Of a stretch of DNA of 64,000 bases, positions 1-10,225 are shown one piece after another. The position numbers and the translations under genes were made by a program. This stretch comes from Sterolibacterium denitrificans (GTDB lineage: Bacteria > Pseudomonadota > Gammaproteobacteria > Burkholderiales > Rhodocyclaceae): assembly GCF_900174485.1 (NCBI RefSeq), contig NZ_LT837803.1:2185305-2249304 (forward strand), in the 5' to 3' direction. Each line of letters opens with the position of its first letter. Position 1 is the first letter of the stretch. The notes under the pieces are model-generated. The model saw only the letters and a program-made list of their open reading frames with translations. It did no database searches and had not been told where the DNA came from.

Positions 1-1
1 G

Positions 2-1969
2 TGGCTTGCCGGCAGCCAGGCATTGACCGGCCTGCTGATAGCCTGTGGCGCGCTGCTGGAAGCGCTTTATTGCGCATGGTGGCTGCGCCGGCAGACGGAT
101 TTCTCGGTGAAATTCGAGCAACTGAATGATTTCCGCCATCTGATCATGGCGGCCCTGGTGGGCACGCTGATTTCCGCCGGCTTCGGCAACCTTGCGCTGT
201 TGATCGAACCACATCCGGCTCACGATCGCTTGGGACTGAGCCTGCTGCAGTGGTGGCAGGGCAACCTGCTGGGCGTACTGTTGTTCACTCCGCTGATCCT
301 GGTCTGGCGCCAGTCGCCCTGGCGCGACTGGTTCCGCTCCGGCCGCATGCGCATCCTGGAATGGGGCACCTTCATGCTGCTGACCTTCCTGGTCGGGCAG
401 ATCGTTTATGTCGGCTGGTGGAGTGAAATCTTTGCGCCGATTGCACAATCCTACTGGTCGCTGCTGTTTCTGATCTGGGCGGCAGTCCGCTTCGGACGTC
501 ATGGAGTATTGCTGATGCTGGCCATCAACGGGGCTCAGGGTCTGCTTGGCGTCTCCCAGGGCAGCGGTTACTTTGCCGATGACCTGGCCAGAACCGGCTT
601 GATGAATCTGTCCTTCTCCTACCTGCTGGCAACGCTGACCGGCATTGCCTTGAGCCTGGTCACGCACGAACGGAATCAGGTCGAGCGCTCTTTGAGCGAC
701 CAGGCCGAACTGGCCGATGGCATCATCCAGAGCCTGCCCGGCATGTTCTACATGCTCGACGAATCGAACCGGCTGCTGCGCGCCAACCGGCGCCTGCTGG
801 AGGAAACCGGCCATGAAGCCCACCAACTGATCGATGCTTCCATCGACCGCCTGCTGGCACCCGAGGCGCGCGAACAGACCATGAACAGCCTGCAGCAGGC
901 GCGCAGCCGGGGCGAGATCCAGGGGGAAACCCTGCTGCTGCGCCACGACGGCAAGTCCCTGCCCTATTTCTTCTATGCCCGGCATTGCCTGCTGGCAGGC
1001 CAGCCTCGCTTGCTCGGCCTGGCCTACGACATCAGCGAGCGCAAGCAGATGGAAGAAGCCCTGCGCTCCAGCGAGCAGTTGTTCCAGTCGGCCATCAACG
1101 GCGCGGGAGACGTGGTCTGGGACTGGGATGTGGCCACGCATCGGATCAGCCACAGCGCGCGCTGGAATCAACTGCTCGGTTACGCCGAAGACGTGCCCGC
1201 AAACGAAATCGGCAACTGGGATGAGCGCATCCATCCGGACGACCTGGAGGCCGCCAGAAAGAACAATGCAGCGCTGTTCGACGGCAAGACCGAGACCACG
1301 ATGATGGAAATACGGCTGCGCGACCGGGATGGCCAATGGAAATGGATACTCTCGCGCGGCATGGTGATGCAGCGCGATGAACGGGGCTTGCCGCTGCGCA
1401 TCGCCGGCACCCTCACCGACATCAGCCAGATCAAGGAACAACAGCAGCAACTCGAACGCATCGCCCATTTCGACAGCCTGACCGGCGTGCCGAACCGCTT
1501 TTTGCTGAACACCCGGCTGCGTCAGACGCTCGGCGCTGCCAGGCCGCATGGCAGCCTGATTGCCATCAGCTATCTGGATCTCGACGGCTTCAAGGAGATC
1601 AACGACACGCACGGACACGATGTGGGCGATTCCATGCTGGTGGCGATCACCCAGCGCCTGCGCCGCGTGCTGCGCGAATGCGACACCCTGGCGCGAATCG
1701 GCGGCGACGAGTTCGTCATACTCATGGCCGAGCTGGAAAATGAAACGGCCTGCCATGTGCTGCTGGAACGCTTGCTGTCGGCAGTCGCCGCGCCGGTGCG
1801 CTTGAACGATCTCAAGCTGCAGGTCTCGGCCAGCATCGGCGTGACGCTGCATCCCACCGACGCCTCCGATGCCGATCAACTGCTGCGCCACGCCGACCAG
1901 GCCATGTACCGGGCAAAGCAGACCGGCAAGAATCGCTACTGCATCTACGGTGCCGGCGAGATCAACTGA
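2..1969 (+). CDS. Membrane-bound diguanylate cyclase, MASE1-PAS-PAS-GGDEF (5' partial)
   Basis: The frame is open from the first bases of the window, so the true start lies upstream; a TTG at 23 is not needed as a start. The product makes cyclic di-GMP at the inner membrane. The first roughly 220 residues are hydrophobic segments of MASE1 type, followed by two PAS sensor domains (about residues 225-340 and 350-475) and a C-terminal GGDEF domain. The active-site motif RIGGDEF is intact and RECD, five residues upstream, is an RxxD inhibitory I-site, so product feedback is expected. There is no EAL domain. It converges on ratA, with stop codons one base apart. The sensed ligand cannot be read from the sequence. 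Confidence 0.9.
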   Translation, partial: WLAGSQALTGLLIACGALLEALYCAWWLRRQTDFSVKFEQLNDFRHLIMAALVGTLISAGFGNLALLIEPHPAHDRLGLSLLQWWQGNLLGVLLFTPLILVWRQSPWRDWFRSGRMRILEWGTFMLLTFLVGQIVYVGWWSEIFAPIAQSYWSLLFLIWAAVRFGRHGVLLMLAINGAQGLLGVSQGSGYFADDLARTGLMNLSFSYLLATLTGIALSLVTHERNQVERSLSDQAELADGIIQSLPGMFYMLDESNRLLRANRRLLEETGHEAHQLIDASIDRLLAPEAREQTMNSLQQARSRGEIQGETLLLRHDGKSLPYFFYARHCLLAGQPRLLGLAYDISERKQMEEALRSSEQLFQSAINGAGDVVWDWDVATHRISHSARWNQLLGYAEDVPANEIGNWDERIHPDDLEAARKNNAALFDGKTETTMMEIRLRDRDGQWKWILSRGMVMQRDERGLPLRIAGTLTDISQIKEQQQQLERIAHFDSLTGVPNRFLLNTRLRQTLGAARPHGSLIAISYLDLDGFKEINDTHGHDVGDSMLVAITQRLRRVLRECDTLARIGGDEFVILMAELENETACHVLLERLLSAVAAPVRLNDLKLQVSASIGVTLHPTDASDADQLLRHADQAMYRAKQTGKNRYCIYGAGEIN

Positions 1970-1970
1970 C

Positions 1971-2399
1971 TCAGCGCGTGGCGTAGGCGCGCTTGACGAA
2001 GGACTCGACGAAGCTGCCGGCGATATGGCTGAACACCGGACCGATCACCTTTTCCAGCAGCTTGCTGGAAAACTCGTAGTGCAGATGAAACTCCACCTTG
2101 CAGGCCTGCTCGGTGAGCGGCTTGAAGCGCCAACTGCCGTCGAGCTTCCTGAAGGGCCCATCGACCAGTTTCATCCCCATCGCAGTGGGGAATTCCTTGA
2201 AATTCTCGGTCGAAAAATGGGATTTGACGCCGTGGTAATTGATATGCACCCGCGCCACGGTTTTTTCCGGCGTGCGCTCGATCACTTCGCTACCGCCGCA
2301 CCAAGGCAGAAACTTCGGGTAATCCTCGACGCCATCGACGAGCGCGAACATCTGCTCGGCGCTGCGTTCGATCAAAACGGATTTTTCAATGACGGCCAT
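1971..2399 (-). CDS. ratA: RatA/COQ10-family START-domain protein
   Basis: This 142-residue protein belongs to the COQ10/RatA family of ubiquinone-binding START-like (Polyketide_cyc) proteins. The opening MAVIEKSVLIERSAEQMF and the stretch around FPTAMGMKLVDGPFRKLDGSW are family-typical. The open frame extends far upstream on this strand, but the family start is the ATG at 2399. It is divergent from smpB, the conserved ratA-smpB arrangement of proteobacteria. In E. coli RatA was reported to block 70S ribosome association, while homologues are implicated in ubiquinone function; which applies here is not visible. Confidence 0.88.
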   Translation of the reverse strand: MAVIEKSVLIERSAEQMFALVDGVEDYPKFLPWCGGSEVIERTPEKTVARVHINYHGVKSHFSTENFKEFPTAMGMKLVDGPFRKLDGSWRFKPLTEQACKVEFHLHYEFSSKLLEKVIGPVFSHIAGSFVESFVKRAYATR

Positions 2400-2462
2400 G
2401 CTGCCAGTAAGGTGAGGGCTGAGGAGCGAAGCATCGGGAAGCTGTCGGCTTGTCGGCTGGGC

Positions 2463-2468
2463 TAGAAT
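2463..2468 (+). promoter_or_regulatory. Candidate -10 element for smpB
   Basis: TAGAAT lies 28 bases before the smpB ATG, in the 96-bp ratA-smpB divergent gap. A weak -35 (CTGTCG at 2442-2447) sits 15 bp upstream inside a tandem TGTCGGCT repeat. Only the -10 is convincing. Confidence 0.35.
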
Positions 2469-2495
2469 GGCCTCCATTTTACCGCCAGCCCCGCC

Positions 2496-2945
2496 ATGAG
2501 CATCGCCGACAACAAGAAGGCCTTTCACGACTACTTCATCGAGGAACGCCATGAAGCCGGCCTGGTGCTGGAAGGCTGGGAGGTCAAGGCGATCCGCGCC
2601 GGCCGCGCGCAGATCAAGGAAGCCTATGTGATCCTGCGTAATGGCGAACTTTTCCTGATCGGCGCCCACATCAGCCCGCTGATCCAGGCATCGAGCCACA
2701 TCAAGCCCGACCCGACGCGCACCCGCAAGCTGCTGATGCACGCCAGCGAAATCAGCAAACTGATCGGCAAGGTCGAACGCGCCGGCTATGCCCTGGTTCC
2801 ACTGGACCTGCACTACACCAGGGGCCGCATCAAGCTCAGCCTGGGCCTGGCCAAGGGCAAGAAGCAATACGACAAGCGCGAGTCGGAAAAACAGCGCGAC
2901 TGGGACCGCGAAAAAGACCGCCTGATGAAAACGGGCAGAAGCTGA
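2496..2945 (+). CDS. smpB: SsrA-binding protein SmpB
   Basis: The product is 149 residues, the usual SmpB length. SmpB binds tmRNA and delivers it to stalled ribosomes for trans-translation. The family opening is clear ([12 protein letters not shown], then [20 protein letters not shown]), as is the basic C-terminal tail ([20 protein letters not shown]) that mimics the mRNA path in the A site. The partner tmRNA gene is not in this window. It is divergent from ratA and converges on the SPFH gene. Confidence 0.97.
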   Translation: MSIADNKKAFHDYFIEERHEAGLVLEGWEVKAIRAGRAQIKEAYVILRNGELFLIGAHISPLIQASSHIKPDPTRTRKLLMHASEISKLIGKVERAGYALVPLDLHYTRGRIKLSLGLAKGKKQYDKRESEKQRDWDREKDRLMKTGRS

Positions 2946-2963
2946 TCTTCTGGCGCTTGGTGC

Positions 2964-3827
2964 CTAACCCTTGCCCATGCCCCGCCCCAGCAGGCCGCGC
3001 ACGGCTTCCTGGATATCCGCCGGCAGCACCAGGGTCTTGGCATTCGCCGATTCGGTGAGTTTGCCCAGGGCAGAGAGATAGCGCTCGCCCAGCATGTAAC
3101 GCATCGGCGCTTCCTGATCGCCGATGGCGGCGGCCACACGGCGGATGGCCTCGGCACTGGCATCGGCCAACTGCACCTGGGCTTCGGCATCCTGCCTGGC
3201 GGCGGCCAGGCGCGCTTCGGCCTCGAGGATGGCTGCCTGCTTGGCGCCTTCGGCCTTGGTCACCATGGCCTTGCGCTCGCGCTCGGCGGAAGCCTGGGCT
3301 TCCATCGCCCGGACCATGGATTCGGTCGGCTTGATGTCCTGTATTTCCACGGACTTGACCGTCAGCCCCCAGTCGATCGCCTCGTCGGCGATGCTCTCGC
3401 GCAGCCGGGCCTTGATCTGGTCGCGGCTGGAAAGCGCTTCATCCAGCTCCATGTCGCCGACGATGGAACGCAGCGTGGTCATGATCAGGTTGCGGATGGC
3501 TTCGGAAAAATCCGTCACGCCATAAACCGCCTTGATCGGATCGGTGATCTTGATGAAGGCAATGGCATTCACCAGGATCACCGCGTTGTCCTTGGTGATC
3601 ACTTCCTGCTCCTGCACATCGAGAATGATGTCCTTGGTCACCAGCTTGTAGGCCACATTGTCGAGGTAGGGAATGATGATGTTCAGTCCCGGATACAGCG
3701 TTGCATGGTATTTGCCCAGCCGCTCGACGATCCATTCCGTACCCTGCGGCACGATGCGCAGTCCCTTGGCCAGGGTAACTGCGGCAAACACCAGCAATGC
3801 GATGACAACAACGGTACCTGCGCCCAT
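2964..3827 (-). CDS. qmcA: SPFH/stomatin-type membrane protein (QmcA/paraslipin)
   Basis: This 287-residue protein has one N-terminal membrane segment (residues 4-22), then an SPFH/band-7 domain beginning IVPQGTEWIVERLGKYH, and a long alanine- and glutamate-rich helical region (about 170-230) likely to form a coiled coil. The start is fixed by GAAGGAGA just upstream. It follows an NfeD gene by 11 bp, and the SPFH-NfeD pair is a conserved unit (ybbK-ybbJ in E. coli). A role in scaffolding membrane microdomains or modulating proteases such as FtsH is inferred from the family. Confidence 0.92.
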   Translation of the reverse strand: MGAGTVVVIALLVFAAVTLAKGLRIVPQGTEWIVERLGKYHATLYPGLNIIIPYLDNVAYKLVTKDIILDVQEQEVITKDNAVILVNAIAFIKITDPIKAVYGVTDFSEAIRNLIMTTLRSIVGDMELDEALSSRDQIKARLRESIADEAIDWGLTVKSVEIQDIKPTESMVRAMEAQASAERERKAMVTKAEGAKQAAILEAEARLAAARQDAEAQVQLADASAEAIRRVAAAIGDQEAPMRYMLGERYLSALGKLTESANAKTLVLPADIQEAVRGLLGRGMGKG

Positions 3828-3838
3828 TCGATTCTCCT

Positions 3839-4288
3839 TCAGGGTTTTCCGACTTTCAACAAACTACCTTCCACCGCCAGCACCTTGACGCGCTCGCCGG
3901 TATTCAGCACCACATCGGCATCAGCGATGCAGGGCCAGACATCGCTGCCGAGCATGGGCTTTTGCAGGCGGATCTCGCCTTTCTGAAAAGGCCCCACAGC
4001 GCGCGTCAGCAGGCCGATCTCGCCGACCAGGCTGACTTCCGACATGCCGATGCGCGTCTTGTGCGCATCACGCCTGAAGACCTTGAACCAGACGATCAGC
4101 AGGCTCACGGAAACCACCAGCCAGAGCAGCAGTTGCGCCGTCAGGCCAGTTGCCGGCAACAACGCCAGCAAGGCGGCCACGGCCAGCGCGCCCAGACCGA
4201 ACCAGATCAGGACGAAGCCCGGCATAACCAGTTCGGCAACGGTCAGCAAGATACCGCCCACTACCCAGTGCCACCATTCAACCTGCAT
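3839..4288 (-). CDS. NfeD-family membrane protein
   Basis: This 149-residue protein has hydrophobic segments over roughly residues 5-70 (including GGILLTVAELVMPGFVLIWF), then a C-terminal OB-fold region (about 85-149) with the typical 'GEIGLLTRAVGPFQKGEIRL' pattern. It is the short NfeD form without a ClpP-like protease domain. GGGAG precedes the ATG. It is first in a two-gene unit with the downstream SPFH gene, its usual functional partner. NfeD proteins are thought to stabilise SPFH assemblies. Confidence 0.9.
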   Translation of the reverse strand: MQVEWWHWVVGGILLTVAELVMPGFVLIWFGLGALAVAALLALLPATGLTAQLLLWLVVSVSLLIVWFKVFRRDAHKTRIGMSEVSLVGEIGLLTRAVGPFQKGEIRLQKPMLGSDVWPCIADADVVLNTGERVKVLAVEGSLLKVGKP

Positions 4289-4467
4289 GAGTCTCCCTTT
4301 CCCCTCCGCTGCTTCCGTGCATCCACCGATTGCGCATGCCTTTGCGCACCCATCGGCTGCACTCTAACACGCCCGGGAAGCGCCGATTCATTCCCTCCAT
4401 GAGCGCAGCGCGCCGTGTACAGTGAATCGTGGATAGTGGAGCGTGGATAGTGAATTTGCTGGCAGCT

Positions 4468-5454
4468 TCACTGCGCCGGCAGAGTCAAAGACGCCAGCAA
4501 GCGCGTCACGAACGCTGCCGTCTGTCGATCCGCATCCACTTGCGGGTTGTATTCGCTGACCTCGAAGCCGACGAAATTTTCCCGATGCGCCAAGCCGCGC
4601 AATTCCTCGAGCAAGGCATCGGCATCGAGGCCGTCCGCAACCGGAGTATTCACGCCATGGGCAAACTGCGGATCGAGCGCATCCAGATCGAGCGAAATGC
4701 CGAAAGGCTGGCGCTGGCCGCTGCCGGCAACACCGCCAACCCGCGCCAGCGCTTCGGCAAAAGTCGCCGACAGGCCACGCTGACAGATCTCTGCCATGCC
4801 AAAAATACGCACATCGAGCCGTTGCAGCAGTTGCAGCTCGGCGCTTTCAAAACTGCGCGCGCCGAAAACGCAGGTGCGGCCGGCCTCGATCACCGGACGG
4901 TTTTGCTGCCACGGATTGGGCATGCAACCCAGCAGGGCCGCCAGCGGCATGCCATGCAGATTGCCGCTGGGTGTACTGAGGCTGGTGTGCGCATCGAGAT
5001 GCGCATCGATCCAGAGCAGTCCGGGCTTTTCCATGCACGTCCGCGCCACCCCGCGCCAGGCCCCGTGGGCAATGGCATGATCGCCGCTGAGCACCACCGG
5101 AATCACCCGCTGCTGCGGCCTGCTGGCCAGAACGGCAGCAACGATGCGCTCTTCCAGCAGGGAGGAAATCCGCCGCAGCGCTTCCTCGCGCGACAGTCCG
5201 GCCGCGTCGGCAAGGCTCAGCGGTTCATCCCAACTGCAGGCGACCCGGTTGCGGCGCACGCCGTGACCGACATCGGCCAGATGCAAGGCCTGGGCCGCCT
5301 GCATGCTGCCGTCGCAAGCGACAGGCGGCACGCCGTAACCGCTGCTAACGCCAATCAGGCGCAATGCCGGTGCAGCCCGGGCCGCCTGGGCTGCTTGCAC
5401 CACCACTGGCGCCGCATCCCCGCCCATCGCTGCAATTTCCTTGCTTTCCGCCAT
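4468..5454 (-). CDS. Arginase/agmatinase (ureohydrolase) family protein
   Basis: This 328-residue enzyme is expected to hydrolyse a guanidino substrate to urea with a dinuclear manganese centre. The metal-ligand motifs are present in order: GDHAIAHG, WIDAHLDAHT and SLDLDALDP. The overall layout, with an early 'GVSSGYGV' segment and the late 'GFEVSEYNP' segment, resembles arginase (RocF type) more than agmatinase. An open frame continues upstream, but the ATG at 5454 is chosen because GAGGGAG lies just ahead and the extra 30 residues are not family-like. It is divergent from rlmJ. Substrate choice among arginine, agmatine and formiminoglutamate is uncertain. Confidence 0.82.
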   Translation of the reverse strand: MAESKEIAAMGGDAAPVVVQAAQAARAAPALRLIGVSSGYGVPPVACDGSMQAAQALHLADVGHGVRRNRVACSWDEPLSLADAAGLSREEALRRISSLLEERIVAAVLASRPQQRVIPVVLSGDHAIAHGAWRGVARTCMEKPGLLWIDAHLDAHTSLSTPSGNLHGMPLAALLGCMPNPWQQNRPVIEAGRTCVFGARSFESAELQLLQRLDVRIFGMAEICQRGLSATFAEALARVGGVAGSGQRQPFGISLDLDALDPQFAHGVNTPVADGLDADALLEELRGLAHRENFVGFEVSEYNPQVDADRQTAAFVTRLLASLTLPAQ

Positions 5455-5552
5455 CCCGGCCACTCCCTCGCCTTCCACGTGCAAGGAAAAAATACTACAC
5501 GGTAAACTGTACCGCTCCACACTCCGCAATCCACACGCCGGCAAGCCTCCTC

Positions 5553-6500
5553 ATGCTCAGTTATCGCCACGCCTTCCACGCCGGGAATCACGCCGATGTG
5601 CTGAAACATTTCGTCGTCACTCAGCTCATTCAGCATCTGTGCCAGAAGGACGCGCCCTTCTGGTACATCGACACCCACGCCGGCGCCGGCAGATATGCGC
5701 TGGACAGCGGCTACGCCAGCAAACTGAAGGAATACCAGGGCGGCATCGGCCGCCTCTGGCAGCGCGATGATCTGCCGGCACCGCTGGCCGCCTATGTCGA
5801 CCTGGTCAGACGGATGAATCCCGATGGCGAGCTGCGCAACTATCCCGGCTCGCCGTGGATCGCCCACGCCCTGCTGCGCGAGCAGGATCACCTCAAGCTG
5901 TTCGAGCTGCACAGCAGCGACAGCCAGTTGCTCGGCCAGCAGTTTCGCAGCGCCGGCCGGCGCGTCCAGGTGCAGCCGGTCGATGGCTACGGCGGACTCA
6001 AGGCGCTTCTGCCGCCCGCGCCGCGCCGCGCGCTGGTGCTGATCGATCCCGCTTATGAAGACAAGCAGGAATATCGCAAGGTCGTCGAAGTATTGCAGGA
6101 TGCGCTGCACCGCTTTGCCACCGGCACCTATGCGCTCTGGTATCCGCAACTGGCACGCCACGAAGCGCGGCAACTGCCGGAAAAACTCAAGGCGCTGCCG
6201 CTGCGTAACTGGCTGCATGTCAGCCTGAGCATCGCCTCGGCGGATGGCGGCGCAACGAGTATGCCGGGTACGCCGGGTACGACTGGCACGCCCGGCATGA
6301 TCGGCAGCGGCATGTTCATCATCAACCCGCCGTGGACGCTGGCGGCAACGCTGGAAGAGGTGATGCCCTGTCTGGTCGCCCTCCTCGGCCAGGACGCGAC
6401 GGCCGGTTATCGGCTGGAACAGGGCGAAACGAAGCCAGGGGCAACGCAACCTCCAACCGCGCGAGAACGGACAGGATCGCGGCTTGCCGGCCGGAAATGA
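5553..6500 (+). CDS. rlmJ: 23S rRNA (adenine(2030)-N6)-methyltransferase RlmJ
   Basis: The 315-residue product methylates A2030 of 23S rRNA. Family landmarks are the start MLSYRHAFHAGNHADVLKH, the SAM-binding region around IDTHAGAGRY, the catalytic-type LIDPAYED and the late GSGMFIINPPW. The ATG at 5553 is chosen because RlmJ proteins begin exactly at this motif; the frame is open 63 codons further up. Two oddities stand out. About 12 residues of Thr-Pro-Gly repeats are inserted just before the GSGMFIINPPW motif, and the C-terminal tail (about 30 residues, rich in Thr, Arg and Gly) goes beyond the usual end. Confidence 0.94.
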   Translation: MLSYRHAFHAGNHADVLKHFVVTQLIQHLCQKDAPFWYIDTHAGAGRYALDSGYASKLKEYQGGIGRLWQRDDLPAPLAAYVDLVRRMNPDGELRNYPGSPWIAHALLREQDHLKLFELHSSDSQLLGQQFRSAGRRVQVQPVDGYGGLKALLPPAPRRALVLIDPAYEDKQEYRKVVEVLQDALHRFATGTYALWYPQLARHEARQLPEKLKALPLRNWLHVSLSIASADGGATSMPGTPGTTGTPGMIGSGMFIINPPWTLAATLEEVMPCLVALLGQDATAGYRLEQGETKPGATQPPTARERTGSRLAGRK

Positions 6501-6846
6501 TGCAAATCAGCCCTCGAACGAGGGCCTCAACAGCGCCATACGCCTTGGATCCCGTGTAGAATGCGTCCCCTGCATCGGTATCCCGTATCGTTTCCGATAC
6601 CGCTGCATGCGCTCCGCAAACCCTATCGCGTTGAAGCCCCCCGCCCTCTGGTGTCGTGACAAGGACACCCTCCCGGCGCAAAGCTTTTGTGCCGGAATTT
6701 CGCAGAATTTTTCCGAAGATCTGTTTGTTTCGTTGGTTGGCGTAGCACCCTCAACCCGCAACCGGGATTGCAGGCGGCGCATGACTCGTGCCGCCCGCAT
6801 GCGCGTCCTCATCCTTTTTGATCGCGCATTTCCCGCACGCCAACCC
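6501..6846 (+). other. 346-bp gap and probable long 5' leader of the rhlE-type gene
   Basis: No convincing gene is visible here. A hairpin without a T-run (GCCCT/AGGGC, 6510-6525) follows rlmJ. A -10-like TAGAAT is at 6557-6562, and a perfect 7-bp inverted repeat (CGGTATC 6576-6582, GATACCG 6596-6602) lies downstream. A transcript starting near 6570 would carry about 280 bases of untranslated leader, as seen for some cold-regulated DEAD-box helicase genes; that link is an inference. Confidence 0.35.
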
Positions 6847-8280
<1,434 letters not shown>

Positions 8281-8364
8281 ACCTTGTCCTTGAAGATTTC
8301 CTGAAGATTTCCCTTTGATCCGCGTGCGCGCCCCACTATGCTCTGGTATCCTTCCGGCCTTTAC

Positions 8365-8402
8365 AAAACCCTTGTGAACCCATTGTATTGACAGGGTTTT
8401 TT
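8365..8402 (+). terminator. Candidate terminator after the rhlE-type gene
   Basis: An 8-bp stem (AAAACCCT 8365-8372, AGGGTTTT 8393-8400) encloses a 20-base loop and ends in a T6 run (8397-8402). The long loop makes it a moderate candidate. It lies between rhlE and the hypothetical gene at 8433. Confidence 0.45.
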
Positions 8403-8432
8403 GATCCGCCTGCATTTATTGGAAAGACCGTC

Positions 8433-8978
8433 ATGTCACACGATCACAGCGCCGCGCAAGAAGATCCCCGCAGTTTCAGGAATGAATTCATGCAGATTCT
8501 GCATACCCTGGCAGTGCCGATGTTTCACGAGTTCGCCTCGGATGCGATCGGCAATGGCTTTCCGGCAGACAAACGGGAGGGGCTGGATGCCGATGGCAAT
8601 CCTTATGCGGCCGTGCGTTTCACCCTCGATCGCACGGCAAGCCTGGACAGCAATCCCGGTAATGAGTGCGAGCTGGTCTTCAAGGGCTTGCTCGCCGAGG
8701 AAAAAGTCGACATCCGGGCCGTCTACGATCAGCGCCCGGGCAAAGAGGCTGCCTACCACGAACAACTGGACATCCAGATGATCAACCAGGTCGGCCTGGA
8801 AGATCAGCTCACCGACTTCCTCTCGGCCGCCATGGCGGTCCGCCGTGGGCAGCCGATCCCGCCGCGCAAGCGCGAGCAGACGAGCGAGCAGAAGAGCCGC
8901 ACCGCCGAACTCATGGCGATGCCGCCGGACCAGCCCCAGGTCATTCCCATCGTCTGGAAAAAGCGCGAGAAAAAGTAG
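8433..8978 (+). CDS. Conserved-type hypothetical protein, soluble, 181 aa
   Basis: I do not recognise a family. The protein is soluble and acidic in its first 130 residues, with mixed helix/strand character ('NPYAAVRFTLDRTASLD', 'ECELVFKGLLAEEKVDIRAVYD'), and ends in a Lys/Arg-rich tail (KKREKK). There is no signal peptide or membrane segment. The start is the ATG at 8433 preceded by GGAAAGA; the open frame extends 15 codons further up, through the terminator-like hairpin. It stands alone between rhlE and a convergent M20 hydrolase. Codon use matches its neighbours, so it is probably a native gene. Confidence 0.7.
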   Translation: MSHDHSAAQEDPRSFRNEFMQILHTLAVPMFHEFASDAIGNGFPADKREGLDADGNPYAAVRFTLDRTASLDSNPGNECELVFKGLLAEEKVDIRAVYDQRPGKEAAYHEQLDIQMINQVGLEDQLTDFLSAAMAVRRGQPIPPRKREQTSEQKSRTAELMAMPPDQPQVIPIVWKKREKK

Positions 8979-8990
8979 GCCGCCCCAGCC

Positions 8991-10190
8991 TCAGGCGGGC
9001 AGCGCCCGTTCCACCAGCCGCACCCAGTAGGCAATCCCCAGCGGGATGATGGCATCGTTGAAATCGTAATGCGGACTGTGCAGCATGCAGCCCGCCCGTC
9101 CGCTGCCTGCCTGCCCGGCCACGCCCACACCATTACCCAGCCAGACATAGCAGCCGGGGCGCGCCTGCAGCAGATAGGCGAAATCCTCCGCGCCCATGCT
9201 GGGCCGCAAGTCGCGGCGCACCCGCTCGCGGCCGAGCGCCCGCGCGGCGGCTTCGGCGCACAGCGCGGCCTCCGCCGCGCTATTGATGGCCGGTGGATAG
9301 CCGCGCGCGTATTCGAGCTGCACCTCGACATCATGCGCAGCCGCGATGCCCGCGCAGATACGGCGCATGCCGGATTCCATCAGCGCCTGCTGGGCTGCGC
9401 TGAAAGTGCGCACCGTGCCGCCCAGTTGCGCTTTCTCCGGCAGCACGTTGTCCGCATGGCCGGCATGAAAGCGCGTCACGGAAAGCACGGCCGGCTCCAG
9501 TGGGTCGGTATTGCGCCCGACCAGCATCTGCAAAGCCTGCACCAACGCCGCCCCGGCCAGCACCGTATCGGTCGTCTGCTGCGGCATCGCCGCATGACCG
9601 CCCCGGCCCGTGACGAGAATCTCGAAACGATCGGCACCGGCCATCACCGGCCCCGCCATGACCGCCATTTCACCGATGGGCAAACCCGGCCAGTTGTGCA
9701 GGCCATACACGGCATCCAGCGGAAAAGCCTCGAGCAACCCCTGTTCCAGCATCACGCGCGCGCCGCCCTCATGCTCCTCGGCGGGCTGGAAGATGAAATG
9801 CACCGTGCCCTCGAAACGCCCTTCATGGCGCAGTGCCGTCAGCGCCTCGGCCGCACCGAGCAGCATGGCCGTATGACCGTCATGACCGCAGGCATGCATC
9901 TGTCCGGGATGGGTCGAGCGATGGGCAAAGCAATTGAGTTCTTCGAGCGGCAGCGCATCCATGTCGGCGCGCAGGCCGATGGCGCAACGGCCATTGCCCG
10001 CCTGCAGCGTGCCGATCACTCCGGTGCCCGCCAGGCCGCGGCGCACCGTCAGCCCCAGCCGTTCGAGATGCGCCGCGACGATGTCGGCGGTGCGCCACTC
10101 GCCGAAAGCCAGTTCCGGATGGGCGTGGAGGTCGCGACGAATCGCCGCAATGCGCGGCACCAGTTCCGGCAATAATTCCTCAAGCGTCAT
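8991..10190 (-). CDS. M20D-family amidohydrolase/aminoacylase
   Basis: This 399-residue metallopeptidase-fold enzyme would hydrolyse an N-acyl amino acid or related amide. Zinc-site motifs include MHACGHDGHTAMLLG, FQPAEEHEGGA and the late MGAEDFAYLLQARPG. The lid domain carries GRGGHAAMPQQTTD. This is the M20D (hippurate hydrolase/IAA-amino acid hydrolase) pattern, with a single-Cys CGHDGH core. AGGAAAGGTGAG precedes the ATG. It lies 35 bp downstream of a TetR-type regulator on the same strand, which may control it. The substrate cannot be assigned. Confidence 0.9.
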   Translation of the reverse strand: MTLEELLPELVPRIAAIRRDLHAHPELAFGEWRTADIVAAHLERLGLTVRRGLAGTGVIGTLQAGNGRCAIGLRADMDALPLEELNCFAHRSTHPGQMHACGHDGHTAMLLGAAEALTALRHEGRFEGTVHFIFQPAEEHEGGARVMLEQGLLEAFPLDAVYGLHNWPGLPIGEMAVMAGPVMAGADRFEILVTGRGGHAAMPQQTTDTVLAGAALVQALQMLVGRNTDPLEPAVLSVTRFHAGHADNVLPEKAQLGGTVRTFSAAQQALMESGMRRICAGIAAAHDVEVQLEYARGYPPAINSAAEAALCAEAAARALGRERVRRDLRPSMGAEDFAYLLQARPGCYVWLGNGVGVAGQAGSGRAGCMLHSPHYDFNDAIIPLGIAYWVRLVERALPA

Positions 10191-10225
10191 GTCTCACCTT
10201 TCCTGACGACAGACTGAATTATCAC

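Noticed and set aside
4428-4452. Two 11-bp direct repeats (CGTGGATAGTG) between the NfeD and arginase genes
   Set aside because: Only two copies, no palindrome and no promoter context; treated as a short chance duplication.
6510-6525. Hairpin GCCCT/AGGGC after rlmJ as a terminator
   Set aside because: The stem is only five base pairs and no T-run follows, so it was not called as a terminator.
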